The notes under the pieces were generated by a model. It was not told the DNA's origin. It did not search any database and saw nothing but the letters and a program-made list of their open reading frames with translations. Source: an uncultured Verrucomicrobiota bacterium (GTDB taxonomy: Bacteria > Verrucomicrobiota > Kiritimatiellia > CAIVKH01). Taken from it: a DNA stretch of 12,648 nt. The stretch covers positions 1 to 12,648 of the forward strand of contig CALBHI010000094.1 of NCBI GenBank assembly GCA_937894535.1, given 5' to 3'. Positions within the stretch are counted from its first letter, which is position 1; the number at the start of each line of letters is the position of its first letter. The translations under genes and the position numbers were made by a program. This document shows positions 6,215-12,648 of this stretch, in pieces.

Positions 6215-9200
6215 ATGAGACGAGCGATCGGTATGGGTGTTCTGGGGTTGGTGATGGTTTCTTCCGCGTGGGCGGGGCGTCCGCCGCTGCACACGGTAAC
6301 CGTGTCGGTATCTTCGAATGCGGGGGCGGGCAGCGCCTTGCACCTGGCGGTGGACCGGCCGGAGCTGAACCGGCTGACCACGACCGGCGCGGTGCGCATG
6401 GTTTCGCCGTCGGCGAACCAGTGGACGGTGAGCGTGGCGGTGCAAGGCTCCACCGTCTCGACCTCCGCGATCTACCGGCTCACCCCGCGTACCACGTCCA
6501 GCGCCACCCATTGCACGGTCGGCAACGGCAACCTGTCCGGCACGTCGTTCACCACCAACCTGCCGCTGTGGAGTCCGGGTTACACCGGCAAGACGGTGTT
6601 CTACCGCACCTCGTGGACGAACGCGTTTATCCTGTTCCGGGTCGGGGAGAGCGAGACCTTCAGCAACGCTCCGATGACGCGGATCGGCGCGGGCCGCACC
6701 GCGGGCGAATTCCTGTACCGCATCGACGGCATCGGCGAGGCGGGCCGCCCGCTGGAGTTCGTCCCGAACGGCTACAACGTGTCGGGTGTGCAGCAGTGGG
6801 ACAACCCGTCATCCGGCGGCGTGAACAACAACTACTACACGCCGCTCGATACCCTGTTTGTGCAGGATGGCCAGATCTTCAACTACACGCCGCCGGCCAC
6901 GGTGTCCGCGCCGCAGGTGATCCCGGTCACCGCATGGAACTCGAGTTACACCGCCAACGGCATCCCGACCCGCGGGGGCCGGGTGTACCTGCCGCGCGGT
7001 TATGCGCAGAACACGACGAAACGGTATCCGGTGTTGTACATGCACGACGGACAGAACGTGTTTGATCCGGGCGGGGCGTTCGGTTCGTGGTCGGCCGATG
7101 CCGCGGCGACCCGCGAGATCATGCACGGGCGGATGCGCGAGACGATCATCGTGGCGGTGAACAATTCGAACAACCGCATGAGCGAATACGGAACGCCGCA
7201 GGACGGGTACACCGGCGACTTCTACCTGCGCTACCTCGTCAACAACGTGAAGCCGGCGATCGATGCCGCCTACCGCACGCTGACCAACCGGATGGACACC
7301 GGCGTGATGGGTTCGTCGCTCGGCGGACTGATCTCCGCCTATTGCGGATTGAGCACGAACGTGTACGGGCTGATCGGGGCGGTGTCGCCGTCGTACTGGT
7401 ACGGCCCGAATTTCCGCGCCTGGATCAGCGCGCAACCGACCAAGGGGACGCGTATCTGGCAATGCGCGGGCTCAAGCGAAGGCGCGTCGATGTGGGATCA
7501 TTTCTGGCCGGTGCTCGGTTTCTACCAGCAGGACGGTTATGTGGTGAACGATGACCTGCGCTATGCCATCGGTTGCGGCGAGGGCCACAACGAGGCGGCG
7601 TGGGCGAACCGCGTTCCCGGCGCGTTCCGCTTCCTCTACCACCCGTGGGACGAGGCGAACACGCTGGAGACGAATGCCGCGCCCTCGCCGGGCACGCTGC
7701 AGTTCGAGTCGGGGGCCTACACCGTGTCGGAAACCAGCGGTGCGGCGCGCGTCTGGGTCACCCGCCTCGGCGGCGCTTCGGGTGGAGCGACGGTGCAGGT
7801 GGCGACGGCCAACGGATCGGCGCTGGCCGGATCGGACTACACGGCGGTGAATACCGCGCTGGCCTGGACCAACGGCGACAGTGCGCCGAAATTCATCGAT
7901 ATCCCGGTGATCAACGACGCCCTGTACGAACTGACCGAATCGTTCACCGTCGCCCTCTCCCTCGCCACCGGTGCCAGTCACGGCACGCCGGGCACGACGA
8001 CGGTCACCGTGCTCGACAACGATCCGGCGCCGCCGGACCTCGCCGTCACCAACCCGCCCGGCACCACGCTGACCGTCGCGGCCGAGACCACCGTCTTCAC
8101 CCTTGCCGGCGTGGCCAATCCGTACCCGTGGCCCTACCTGGCCTGGACCAACGCGCTGACCGGAGCGGCCGGAACCCTGCCGGCCGCGCTGGCCTGGAGC
8201 ATCCCCGGAGTGGCGCTCGCCGAAGGCACCAACGCGATCACCGTCACCGCGAGCAACACCACGCCCCTCATCGCGACCAACGCCGCCGACCGCGGCGCCA
8301 ATGCGCCGTATGCCGATGGCTGGACTGAAGCCGACAACGGCGGCAGCGGATTCGGCGCATGGGTGCTCACCACCAGCACCACCAACGTCAACAACAACGG
8401 CCGCTTCATGGCGACCAGCGCGGCGGTGGATCTCGGCACGCCGGCCTGGGGCCTGTACGCCAACAACGACAACTTGTCGGAGGCGCGCCGGTTGTTCACG
8501 AGCGCCCTCGCGCCCGGCCAGACCCTGCGGGTGAGTTTTGACAACGGCTTCATCGACGCCGGTCGCGGGGTCGGGGTCGCGCTGCAAAACGACACCAACG
8601 CCACGCTGTGGGAGTTCTACTTCAACGGCGGTGATCCCACCTATGCGGTGAACGGCAACGCGACCGACATCGGCTGGACCAGCACCGGCATCGACATCGA
8701 ACTCACGCTGACCGGTCCGACGCAATACCTCGCGCGCATCACCCCGCGCGGCGGCACGGTACGCGAGATCGCGGGCAACCTGATCCCGCGCGCCTCGATG
8801 GCGGCCACCCGCTTCCGCGCCTGGAACTACAGCGCGGGCGCCGGATCCGACTACGACGTGTTCTTCAACCACCTCGAACTGGTCACCCAGACCGCGGCCG
8901 GCTCCAGCACCAGCGTGACGGTGGCGATCACCCGGCCTTCCGGCTGGCGCGACGGCATTCCCCTGTCCTGGTGGAACCAGTATGGCTTGGGGACAAATGA
9001 AACCGCCGCGGGCGACAGCGACAGCGACGGCGCGACGCACTTCGAGGAATACGTCGCCGACACCCATCCGGGCCAGGCCGCCTCGGTGTTCACCAATCGG
9101 ATCGCCACCGCCGAGGGTGCGGCGACCCTGGTCCTGCAAGCCGGACCACCGACCACGAATTCGCGGGTGTACGCGGCATGGTTCAGCACGAACCTCGCCG

Positions 9201-9322
9201 ACGGACTCTGGCAGCGGCTCGGTGGTGGAGTCACCGGTGCGGTGAACGGCGGGCCGGTGTGGATCACCGTGACCAACAGCGGGGCGGGCGGCTTCTACCG
9301 GACGGCGGTCGAGCTGCCGTAG
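6215..9322 (+). CDS. Secreted multidomain carbohydrate-type esterase (CBM-like, esterase D-type, Calx-beta, Ig-like)
   Basis: A 1035-residue exported protein. Domains in order: signal peptide 1-20 (ending SSAWA); a CBM20-like beta domain about 26-95; a CBM25/26-like domain about 126-212 ('TVFYRTSW', 'APMTRIG', 'QQWDNP...NNNYYTPL'); an esterase D/feruloyl-esterase-type alpha/beta hydrolase about 235-480; a Calx-beta domain about 493-603 ending 'VTVLDNDP'; an Ig-like domain beginning at 607; a 'GGSGFGAW' beta domain about 683-890; and a C-terminal module from about 908 with a 'DSDSDG' calcium-type loop (934-939). The hydrolase shows 'YMHDGQNVFD' (275-284), the nucleophile Ser368 in 'GSSLGG' and His458 in 'GEGHNEAAW'; the acid may be Glu422 or Asp428. 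Related enzymes deacylate esters on plant or algal polysaccharides, or carry out siderophore-ester cleavage; the CBM-like modules favour a glycan substrate, which remains inference. The start is supported by GGGGAG and the signal peptide. It ends 9 bases before the convergent TPR gene. Confidence 0.9.
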   Translation: MRRAIGMGVLGLVMVSSAWAGRPPLHTVTVSVSSNAGAGSALHLAVDRPELNRLTTTGAVRMVSPSANQWTVSVAVQGSTVSTSAIYRLTPRTTSSATHCTVGNGNLSGTSFTTNLPLWSPGYTGKTVFYRTSWTNAFILFRVGESETFSNAPMTRIGAGRTAGEFLYRIDGIGEAGRPLEFVPNGYNVSGVQQWDNPSSGGVNNNYYTPLDTLFVQDGQIFNYTPPATVSAPQVIPVTAWNSSYTANGIPTRGGRVYLPRGYAQNTTKRYPVLYMHDGQNVFDPGGAFGSWSADAAATREIMHGRMRETIIVAVNNSNNRMSEYGTPQDGYTGDFYLRYLVNNVKPAIDAAYRTLTNRMDTGVMGSSLGGLISAYCGLSTNVYGLIGAVSPSYWYGPNFRAWISAQPTKGTRIWQCAGSSEGASMWDHFWPVLGFYQQDGYVVNDDLRYAIGCGEGHNEAAWANRVPGAFRFLYHPWDEANTLETNAAPSPGTLQFESGAYTVSETSGAARVWVTRLGGASGGATVQVATANGSALAGSDYTAVNTALAWTNGDSAPKFIDIPVINDALYELTESFTVALSLATGASHGTPGTTTVTVLDNDPAPPDLAVTNPPGTTLTVAAETTVFTLAGVANPYPWPYLAWTNALTGAAGTLPAALAWSIPGVALAEGTNAITVTASNTTPLIATNAADRGANAPYADGWTEADNGGSGFGAWVLTTSTTNVNNNGRFMATSAAVDLGTPAWGLYANNDNLSEARRLFTSALAPGQTLRVSFDNGFIDAGRGVGVALQNDTNATLWEFYFNGGDPTYAVNGNATDIGWTSTGIDIELTLTGPTQYLARITPRGGTVREIAGNLIPRASMAATRFRAWNYSAGAGSDYDVFFNHLELVTQTAAGSSTSVTVAITRPSGWRDGIPLSWWNQYGLGTNETAAGDSDSDGATHFEEYVADTHPGQAASVFTNRIATAEGAATLVLQAGPPTTNSRVYAAWFSTNLADGLWQRLGGGVTGAVNGGPVWITVTNSGAGGFYRTAVELP
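8261..8884 (+). other. 'GGSGFGAW' beta domain nested inside an Ig-like domain
   Basis: This is the coding segment for residues about 683-890 of the esterase. It runs from 'NAADRGANAPYADGW' through 'NGGSGFGAW' to 'DVFFNHLELV'. Directly before it lies 'EGTNAITVTASN' and directly after it 'TAAGSSTSVTVAITR'. Joined together these two make one normal Ig-like domain ending, so the module appears inserted into the last strands of the Ig-like fold. The GGSGFGAW-type domain is recurrent in secreted proteins of PVC bacteria and has no assigned function that I know of. Confidence 0.55.
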
Positions 9323-9331
9323 CGGCACGGC

Positions 9332-10504
9332 TCAGGGAGTGGCGGTCGCCGGCGCGGGCGTAGCGAAGTTTTCCCGGAAAGCGGGGAACTGCGCCAGGGC
9401 GGCGAACTCGGGACCCTTCGTCCAGGTGGCCACGAAGTCGCGCCCGAAACGTGCCGAGGCGCGGATCAGCACATCGACGGCCAGCGACGGTTCGTTTTTC
9501 TGCACGAAACACTGGGCCAGGTAATAGTAGGCCTGCGAGTTGCCGGGTTCGTCGCGGATCACGTTCTCGAAGGAGCGGATGGCCTGGGTGTAGCGCCCGA
9601 GGCGGAGGTGGACCGCGCCGAGGCTGTTTTCGGCGACGTGGTTGTTGCTGTTGAGGGCGACGAGTTTCTCGAGGTGGCGGATCGCCGCATCGTAGTCCTC
9701 CATGCCGGTCAACACATCGGCGGCGATCTGGTGCGCGGATTCCGAATACGGCTCGGACTCGACGACCCAGGTGGCCAGGGCGAGCGCGTCGGGATATTGC
9801 CGCAACTGGAAGGCGCACTCGGCCAAGGCCAGGCGGGCGGGCACCGAAGCGGGTTGTACCGCCACGGCGACAATCAATTGATCGCGCGCGGTGGTCCATC
9901 GCTTTTGCTCGATCAGCGACTGCGCCCAATCAAACAGCACCTCAAACCGGTACGGGGTCAGCGCGACGGCGGCGGAAAAACGGTCATCGGCCTCGCCGAA
10001 CCGGCGTTCGCGGGCGAAGCGGCGGGCCTCCTCGTGCAGGCGCAGCGACTTCTTCAGGTCGGCCACAGCCGCGACAAGGTCAACCGGGGCGCTGGTGCCG
10101 GGATCAACCGGAGGTTGGGCAACCGGCGCCACGGGTTCGGTGGCGATCACGGGCGCAGTCGCCGGGGCCGGGGTGGCCGGTGCGGGTGCGGGTTCGGCGG
10201 CGGCCGGGGGTGAAGAGCGGCGGTAGCGAAGTTCGCTGTAGGCGACAAAGCCGGCATACCCGATGGCGATGACGAACACGGTCAGCCACAACACCTTGTC
10301 GTTGCCACCGGCCTCGCGGCGTTGGGCGCGCCGGGAACGCGACGTGGAGAAGTCGCGGTCGCGGGACCGCTGACGCACCTGCTGCTCGGCCTCGCGAACG
10401 GAAAAGCGCTCGCCGCTGAACGGATCGGAAGGAGGTGTATACCCGCCGGTCGGTTTGAAGGCGGAAGACGGTTCACTGGTTCGCGGGGCGCGGGGCGTAT
10501 CCAT
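9332..10504 (-). CDS. Single-pass membrane protein with periplasmic TPR domain
   Basis: From the ATG at 10504 the product has 390 residues; an in-frame GTG at 10510 would add two. The N-terminal 70 residues are polar and Arg-rich (cytoplasmic by the positive-inside rule), followed by one membrane segment (about 71-89, 'VLWLTVFVIAIGYAGFVAY'), a Pro/Ala-rich linker (about 97-140), and TPR-like helical repeats from about 153 to 350 ('EARRFARERRFGEADDRFSA', 'SLGAVHLRLGRYTQAIRSFE', 'AYYYLAQCFVQKNEPSLAVD'). The C-terminal tail is Ala/Pro/Thr-rich. TPRs are protein-binding scaffolds; the placement suggests a periplasmic role. It starts 12 bases after the stop of the upstream lipoprotein gene, with no Shine-Dalgarno, so it is probably translated by reinitiation as part of that operon. 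It is convergent with the esterase gene. No specific function can be named. Confidence 0.87.
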   Translation of the reverse strand: MDTPRAPRTSEPSSAFKPTGGYTPPSDPFSGERFSVREAEQQVRQRSRDRDFSTSRSRRAQRREAGGNDKVLWLTVFVIAIGYAGFVAYSELRYRRSSPPAAAEPAPAPATPAPATAPVIATEPVAPVAQPPVDPGTSAPVDLVAAVADLKKSLRLHEEARRFARERRFGEADDRFSAAVALTPYRFEVLFDWAQSLIEQKRWTTARDQLIVAVAVQPASVPARLALAECAFQLRQYPDALALATWVVESEPYSESAHQIAADVLTGMEDYDAAIRHLEKLVALNSNNHVAENSLGAVHLRLGRYTQAIRSFENVIRDEPGNSQAYYYLAQCFVQKNEPSLAVDVLIRASARFGRDFVATWTKGPEFAALAQFPAFRENFATPAPATATP

Positions 10505-10516
10505 GCTCACAGAGAA

Positions 10517-11734
10517 CTAACGGTTTGGCGGTTCCCGGTCAACGTGATTCGCGGGTGGTTTCGTCAACGCATCGCGCAGATCCGGCGGCAACTCGACCTC
10601 GCCACCCAGCCGCACCATGTCCTGCCAGACCTGGTGGGCAAGGTGGACCTGTCCGCTCAGGATAAACGCCCGGAGCAACCGGATCTCGATTTCACGGCGG
10701 GCGGACAACGGGAGGTTGGCGGCGCGGTGACGGGCGCGTTCGAGCACGACGGCGGCTTCGGCGGGTTGTTCGAGGGCGAGCAGGATCATGCCGAGGGTGT
10801 CGAGGTAAGCGGGGTTCGATGGCTCCATGGTGAGGGCGCGGCGGGCCCAGCGTTCGGCCTCGCGGCGTTGCTCGGGTTGCTGGCCGAGCAGGTAGGCGAG
10901 GTTGTTGGCGGCGCGTGCGCTGAGCGGATCCAGGACCAGGGCATCGCGGTAGGCCTGCTCGGCGGCGACCGGATTGCGGGCACGCTGGTGGATGCGGGCT
11001 TGGGCGAGCAGGATGTTGATGTTGCGCGGATCGTTCTGCTGCAGGGTATCGAGGTCGGCCAGGGCATCGGCCCACATCCCGATGCGCTCGTAGAACCGGG
11101 ACCGGGCCACCCACTCGCGCACGGACAACGGCCAGCTGATCCGGTCGGGCGGGCACAACACGAGGGTCCAGTTGCGCACCGGCTTCCAGATCGGACGAAA
11201 CGCCGCATAGGTGTACACGCGCGGCTCCCGGCCGCCTTCGTGGACCAGCAATTTCTCGGCGGGCTGGTTGAAGCCCATCAGGATCATGTAACGGCGGGTC
11301 TTGGGGTCATCCGCACGGTCCTGCACCATGACCAGCAGCGGAATGCCGGAGAGCAGGCGCTCCTCGACCTCGCGCATCGTGGCATAAAACGCATAGGACC
11401 ACAGCAACCTCCGGTCGGCGAGATCGATCATGACCTCCTCGGGTGGAATCAGCATCGAGGACATCGCCGCGACCAGACGGCTTTCCGCCTCCGAAGACAA
11501 CACCGGCTTTTTCCAGTAGGCGAACAGCGAGGCCACCGCAGAGATCCCGCCCTTGGCCGCGTCGGCGCGCAGCGAGGGAACATTGGTGAGCAGGATGCCC
11601 GGTCCCGGACCAAGGGCGAGTTCCTCGGCGAAGCCGGGCGCTCGCCGCGTGGTGGCGCACCCGGAAGCGAGCAGTACGACGACGAGCAGGGCCGGAACGG
11701 CGCGGCTAAAATTGCAGCGTCTTGTCGATGACAC
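10517..11734 (-). CDS. Lipoprotein with degenerate C39-like domain and C-terminal TPRs
   Basis: The start chosen is the GTG at 11734, giving 405 residues. It yields a clean lipoprotein signal (MSSTRRCNFSR, hydrophobic VPALLVVVLLASG, lipidated Cys26), and GGGGG lies about 7 bases upstream; it overlaps the BON gene by 29 bases. Residues about 45-195 resemble the C39-like domain of the PA2778-type peptidase/TPR lipoproteins: the 'GGISAVASLFAYW' helix, 'LLSGIPLLVMVQ' (127-138), 'YMILMGFN' (149-156) and 'PIWKPVRNWTLVLCPPDRI'. The catalytic residues are missing: the usual Cys of 'CGPAA' falls at Lys61 and the usual His of 'HYAVVVGY' falls at Arg148. TPRs follow from about 205 to 375 ('ALADLDTLQQNDPRNINIL', 'AEQAYRDALVLDPLSARAA', 'AERWARRALTMEPSNPAYL'). 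It is probably a non-enzymatic, membrane-anchored binding protein. The same frame stays open upstream to 11929, but that part overlaps the BON gene and is not expected to be coding. Confidence 0.85.
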   Translation of the reverse strand: MSSTRRCNFSRAVPALLVVVLLASGCATTRRAPGFAEELALGPGPGILLTNVPSLRADAAKGGISAVASLFAYWKKPVLSSEAESRLVAAMSSMLIPPEEVMIDLADRRLLWSYAFYATMREVEERLLSGIPLLVMVQDRADDPKTRRYMILMGFNQPAEKLLVHEGGREPRVYTYAAFRPIWKPVRNWTLVLCPPDRISWPLSVREWVARSRFYERIGMWADALADLDTLQQNDPRNINILLAQARIHQRARNPVAAEQAYRDALVLDPLSARAANNLAYLLGQQPEQRREAERWARRALTMEPSNPAYLDTLGMILLALEQPAEAAVVLERARHRAANLPLSARREIEIRLLRAFILSGQVHLAHQVWQDMVRLGGEVELPPDLRDALTKPPANHVDREPPNR

Positions 11735-12008
11735 CGCGCACCCCCGGGGTTCCCCGCACGACGCTGATGGCGCGCAGCCGTACATGGGCCTGGTCGATGC
11801 GCCCGCTGAGGGTGACGATGCCGTCATCCACCTGGATGCCGAGCCGCAGCGGCGTGGTGACCGGGTCAGCGGCGAGGCGTTGTTCAATGCGCCCGCGGAT
11901 CGCGGCATCGGCCGGATCACGTCCGTCATCCACGGAAGGCAGCGACGCGCAGCCCGCTACGACCACGGTCCACACCATCATCACCCAAGCCACCAACAAA
12001 CGGTTCAT
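11706..12008 (-). CDS. BON-domain lipoprotein
   Basis: A 100-residue protein with a lipoprotein signal (MNRLLVAWVMMVWTVVVAGC; lipidated Cys20) and one BON domain at about 34-98. The domain is recognised from 'DAAIRGRIEQRLAADP' (34-49), 'IQVDDGIVTLSGRID' (58-72) and 'GTPGVRGVIDKTL' (86-98). BON domains bind phospholipid surfaces and occur in proteins such as OsmY and DolP that act in envelope stress or outer-membrane integrity; those usually have two BON domains, and this protein has one. AGGAG lies about 8-12 bases ahead of the ATG and supports the start. The gene follows the GT-C/TPR gene after 55 bases, and its 3' end overlaps the next lipoprotein gene by 29 bases. Confidence 0.9.
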   Translation of the reverse strand: MNRLLVAWVMMVWTVVVAGCASLPSVDDGRDPADAAIRGRIEQRLAADPVTTPLRLGIQVDDGIVTLSGRIDQAHVRLRAISVVRGTPGVRGVIDKTLQF

Positions 12009-12063
12009 GTGTGCATCTCCTGAACATTCACGATCGACATCCTCGGTACAACCATACCCGGCC

Positions 12064-12648
12064 TCAAGGGGAGGTCAACGGTGAACCTGCCGGAGCGGCG
12101 TCTTCCGGCGCACGTCCCTGCAAGGCGAGGCACAGGGCGAGGTTGCGGCGGGCCGGTTCGTGGCCGGGGCGGCGGGCCAGGGCTTCGCGCAACAGAAGTT
12201 CGGCCCCGGCCAGGTCGCCCGCCTCGCCGAGCAGGATGGCCCGGTTGACCAGCGGCGCAACGTCGTGGGGATTAAGCCGTTCGGCGGCGAGCAGCAACCG
12301 CCAGGCCTCGTCGCGGCGTCCGGCGCGCTTTTCCTCGAGGGCGAGCCAGGTGTGGGCGCGCGCACTGCGCGGTTCAACCGCCAGCGCCGCAGTCCATAAC
12401 GTCCGGTCGTCGCGCCAGTCGCCGACCCGCGCCGCCGAACGCAGCCCGGCCGCGAGCACCAGTACGACCAGCACCGGCAAGGCGGCCCGCGGCCAGCGCG
12501 CGAGGCACGCGACCACCATGAGCACCACTCCGGGCAGGATGCCATAGGCGTAGCGGTCGGCCACCGGGTTGTAGAGCGGCAGCAGGTTGGACACCGGAGC
12601 GAAGAACAACACGAACCAGGCCAAACCAAACGCAACCGCGGCGGGGGT
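12064..12648 (-). CDS. GT-C/TMTC-like membrane protein with C-terminal TPRs, C-terminal part (cut by window edge)
   Basis: The last 194 residues of a larger protein are present; the frame is open to the right edge. The segment starts with a membrane helix, then 'PVSNLLPLYNPVADRYAYG', a motif like the 'NLLPL...ADRYLYLP' signature of TMTC-type and related GT-C membrane glycosyltransferases, then two more hydrophobic helices ('LPGVVLMVVACLA' and 'ALPVLVVLVLAAGL'). The rest is TPR-like: 'DRTLWTAALAVEPRSARAHT', 'RRDEAWRLLLAAERLNPHDV', 'GDLAGAELLLREALARRPGH'. Proteins of this layout are thought to glycosylate exported proteins or build surface glycans, but the catalytic part is outside the window, so that is inference. 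It heads the visible part of the minus-strand envelope cluster, with the BON gene 55 bases downstream. Confidence 0.82.
   Translation of the reverse strand, partial: TPAAVAFGLAWFVLFFAPVSNLLPLYNPVADRYAYGILPGVVLMVVACLARWPRAALPVLVVLVLAAGLRSAARVGDWRDDRTLWTAALAVEPRSARAHTWLALEEKRAGRRDEAWRLLLAAERLNPHDVAPLVNRAILLGEAGDLAGAELLLREALARRPGHEPARRNLALCLALQGRAPEDAAPAGSPLTSP

Noticed and set aside
7472..9328. Minus-strand open frame (618 codons) opposite the esterase gene
   Set aside because: Composition is Gly/Arg/Val-rich and repetitive in codon-phase with the real gene; no domain is visible, and the plus strand carries the Calx-beta and other modules.
10322..11731. Plus-strand open frame (469 codons) opposite the C39-like/TPR lipoprotein
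   Set aside because: No start context or domain is evident, and the opposite strand has a lipobox and TPRs. The same applies to the plus-strand frames at 968-1822, 1717-2748 and 2715-3746.
1..12648. tRNA, rRNA, CRISPR array, insertion sequence, integrase or phage genes
   Set aside because: No cloverleaf, rRNA signature, regular spaced repeat array or transposase/integrase motif was seen when reading the window.

Overview
The window is GC-rich, gene-dense bacterial DNA. The best taxonomic clue is the large secreted protein at 6215-9322. It combines Calx-beta and Ig-like modules, a domain with a 'GGSGFGAW' signature, and a C-terminal 'GIPLSWWNQYG...DSDSDG...EEYVADTHP' module. That architecture is typical of secreted proteins in the PVC group, especially Kiritimatiellota and Verrucomicrobiota. 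The PdxA motif 'GDINGIG' and the three-gene surA-pdxA-rsmA block are compatible with this. The assignment is an inference from domain style, not a search result.

Layout. (1) 1-3710, minus strand: a tightly packed operon reading surA-like chaperone/PPIase -> pdxA -> rsmA (ksgA) -> PAS/PAS sensor histidine kinase, which is cut by the left edge. All three junctions are the same 4-bp ATGA stop/start overlap, and none of the downstream genes has a visible Shine-Dalgarno sequence, so translational coupling is likely. (2) 3711-5672, plus strand: a small exported KTSC-domain protein, then a cryptochrome/photolyase-family flavoprotein. The photolyase start lies in the loop of a perfect 10-bp GC hairpin, and its interdomain linker carries two copies of a TCCA-N5-TGGA palindromic repeat. 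(3) 5664-6068, minus: a DoxX-family membrane protein whose 3' end overlaps the photolyase end. (4) 6215-9322, plus: a 1035-residue exported multidomain esterase, probably acting on polysaccharide-linked esters, with one domain apparently nested inside another. (5) 9332-12648, minus: an envelope cluster reading GT-C/TMTC-like membrane protein with TPRs (cut by the right edge) -> BON-domain lipoprotein -> lipoprotein with a degenerate C39-like domain plus TPRs -> single-pass membrane TPR protein.

How the genes relate. Block 1 joins periplasmic folding (SurA), vitamin B6 synthesis (PdxA) and ribosome maturation (RsmA), a partnership known from E. coli and others, with a sensor kinase added at the 3' end. 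Block 5 looks like a set of membrane-anchored or secreted TPR scaffolds that may act together in the envelope; its function is not known. No rRNA, tRNA, CRISPR array, transposase or integrase is visible. No gene-free stretch exceeds about 150 bases.
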